From: JBBRZF01 sp038236965
Lineage (GTDB): Bacteria > Acidobacteriota > Terriglobia > Terriglobales > Acidobacteriaceae
Assembly: GCA_038236965.1 (NCBI GenBank)
Contig: JBBRZF010000069.1
Coordinates: forward strand, 1-16,040
Direction: 5' to 3'
DNA length: 16,040 nucleotides
Part shown: positions 15,244-16,040 of the stretch, one piece after another
Layout: every line of letters begins with the position of its first letter
Position numbering within the stretch: position 1 is the first letter of the stretch
Position numbers and translations under genes: made by a program
The notes under the pieces: model-generated
What the model saw: the letters and a program-made list of their open reading frames with translations, nothing else
What the model was told of the DNA's origin: nothing
Database searches by the model: none

Positions 15244-15811
15244 TAAGCGCGATCACGATATCGATCACGATGACATGCGCAATCCCGAGGTCTCGTACGA
15301 ACGCACAGACCTCGGTGCGCGCGGCATCATACTGTTCTTCATCGGACTCGCAGTCTTCGGCATTCTCGCGTCGTTCGCCGTGGCCGGGCTCTACCGCGCT
15401 TTCTCCGTGATGGCCGCGAAACTCGACCCGCCGCAGAACCCCATGGTCAAAGTCGAGCCTGTGCCCCAACCTGGCATCATGCAGAACACCGCTGGGGCAA
15501 ACACCGTCAAGTACCCAGAGCCGCGCTTGCAACAAGACGACGCTACCGACATGGACAGATTTAAATGGCAGCAGCGAGCGATGTTGAACGCGCAACCTTG
15601 GCAGGACGAATCCGGCGCCGTGCACCTACCCATCGAACAGGCTATGAAACTCGTACTCCAACGTGGACTTCCGACTCGCGCTGCCCAACCGGTCGACGCC
15701 AGCGACCAGACCGCATCCATCGGACAGACTGATACCGGCAATCGCAATATGAATCAGGTACAACGCCCTACGGACGCAAGTAGCGTTCCGGCTGAAACTA
15801 AAAAGCAGTAG
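15233..15811 (+). CDS. single-TM protein in the actG position, function unknown
   Basis: The 192-residue product has a hydrophilic His/Asp-rich N-terminus (about 1-30), one membrane helix (31-55) and an extracytoplasmic region. Within it a segment YPEPRLQQDDATDMDRFKWQ (94-113) and IEQAMKLVLQRGLP (134-147) resemble a motif I recall in proteins encoded beside bacterial oxidase or ACIII operons (a Trp/Asp pair, then 'IPI..AM.L...RGLP'). The tail from about 150 is low complexity, rich in Gln, Thr and Asn. It may be the ActG equivalent or an oxidase accessory factor; no enzymatic motif is present. The ATG at 15233 is set by GGGAG 7 nt upstream and by its 11-bp overlap with actF. The longer frame from 15149 reads through actF. 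Confidence 0.8.
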   Translation: MDTNKRDHDIDHDDMRNPEVSYERTDLGARGIILFFIGLAVFGILASFAVAGLYRAFSVMAAKLDPPQNPMVKVEPVPQPGIMQNTAGANTVKYPEPRLQQDDATDMDRFKWQQRAMLNAQPWQDESGAVHLPIEQAMKLVLQRGLPTRAAQPVDASDQTASIGQTDTGNRNMNQVQRPTDASSVPAETKKQ

Positions 15812-15868
15812 AGGCAATCATCCGCTGCCGCAAGACAGCAGAAACGGAACACAGTTTTGAAAGGCCAT

Positions 15869-16040
15869 ATGCAACAGATCGCAAGGGCGGTGCTAATGGC
15901 AACAATGTTGGCCGCGGCATCCTTCGCCTCCGCGCAGAACAACGCGCAGGAAACAAAGACCCCGCCGCCCCCGGGGCTGGCTAATGTCAGCATCGACCAG
16001 CGTCTCGACGCGCAGGTTCCGCTCGACCTCCAGTTCAAGG
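15869..16040 (+). CDS. SCO1/SenC-family copper chaperone, N-terminal fragment (cut by window end)
   Basis: The 57 residues present begin with a Sec signal peptide (MQQIARAVLMATMLAAASFA, cleavage near SAQ). They then reach LANVSIDQRLDAQVPLDLQF, the pattern that precedes the thioredoxin-fold domain in SCO proteins next to ACIII and oxidase operons. SCO proteins deliver copper to the CuA site of cytochrome c oxidase. The diagnostic CxxxC and His lie beyond the window, so the family call rests on the N-terminus and the position. An AAAGG Shine-Dalgarno is 4 nt before the ATG, and 57 bp separate it from the gene before. Confidence 0.65.
   Translation, partial: MQQIARAVLMATMLAAASFASAQNNAQETKTPPPPGLANVSIDQRLDAQVPLDLQFK

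Noticed and set aside
1..16040. CRISPR arrays, IS elements, tRNA or rRNA genes, phage or defence genes
   Set aside because: I looked for regular repeats, terminal inverted repeats with transposase, cloverleaf sequences and nuclease, helicase or toxin motifs, and saw none.

Overview
This window reads as chromosomal DNA of a free-living, aerobically respiring Gram-negative bacterium of moderately high G+C. The best guess is Acidobacteriota (Terriglobia/Koribacter-like). That rests on the gene families, on an alternative complex III operon running into a SCO gene, and on the protein style. It is inference, because no rRNA or other phylogenetic marker is present.

Left part (1-3592). All intact genes lie on the minus strand. 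They are purM (purine synthesis), an SRPBCC lipid/cofactor-binding-fold protein with an N-terminal hydrophobic segment, a secreted calcineurin-like metallophosphoesterase, and a small cysteine-rich protein of unknown function (probable). Between purM and the SRPBCC gene, on the plus strand, is the remnant of a GNAT acetyltransferase. It has an ATA where the start codon should be, a one-base insertion and a truncated 3' end.

Middle (3593-6647). After about 250 bp of non-coding DNA comes a 915-codon plus-strand gene. It fuses an ADP-forming acyl-CoA synthetase (CoA-binding, ligase and ATP-grasp modules) to a C-terminal GNAT domain, the Pat/YfiQ-type protein acetyltransferase architecture. Unlike what is reported for enterobacterial Pat, the histidines of the phospho-relay are still present. 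A textbook intrinsic terminator with a GCAA tetraloop follows.

Non-coding stretch (6648-7519). This holds several inverted repeats, a consensus -10 (TATAAT), and a perfect CRP-type palindrome (TGTGA-N6-TCACA) just downstream of that -10. About 200 nt of apparent leader then runs to the next operon.

Right part (7520-16040). This is a tightly packed plus-strand operon for alternative complex III (ACIII), the quinol:electron-acceptor oxidoreductase that replaces cytochrome bc1. The order is actA (pentaheme cytochrome c), actB (fused molybdopterin-fold and four-cluster iron-sulfur subunit with an extended Tat leader), actC (NrfD-like membrane subunit), actD (DUF3341), actE (monoheme lipoprotein), actF (second NrfD-like subunit), a single-TM protein in the ActG position, and the start of a SCO/SenC copper chaperone. 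ActC and ActF would take quinol electrons in the membrane, ActB, ActA and ActE would pass them on, and the SCO gene predicts a heme-copper oxidase operon just beyond the window.

I found no CRISPR array, IS element, tRNA or rRNA, and no wholly new multi-gene system. The most interesting points are the possible regulatory leader of the act operon, the His-retaining Pat-like fusion, the dead GNAT gene and the small cysteine-rich protein.
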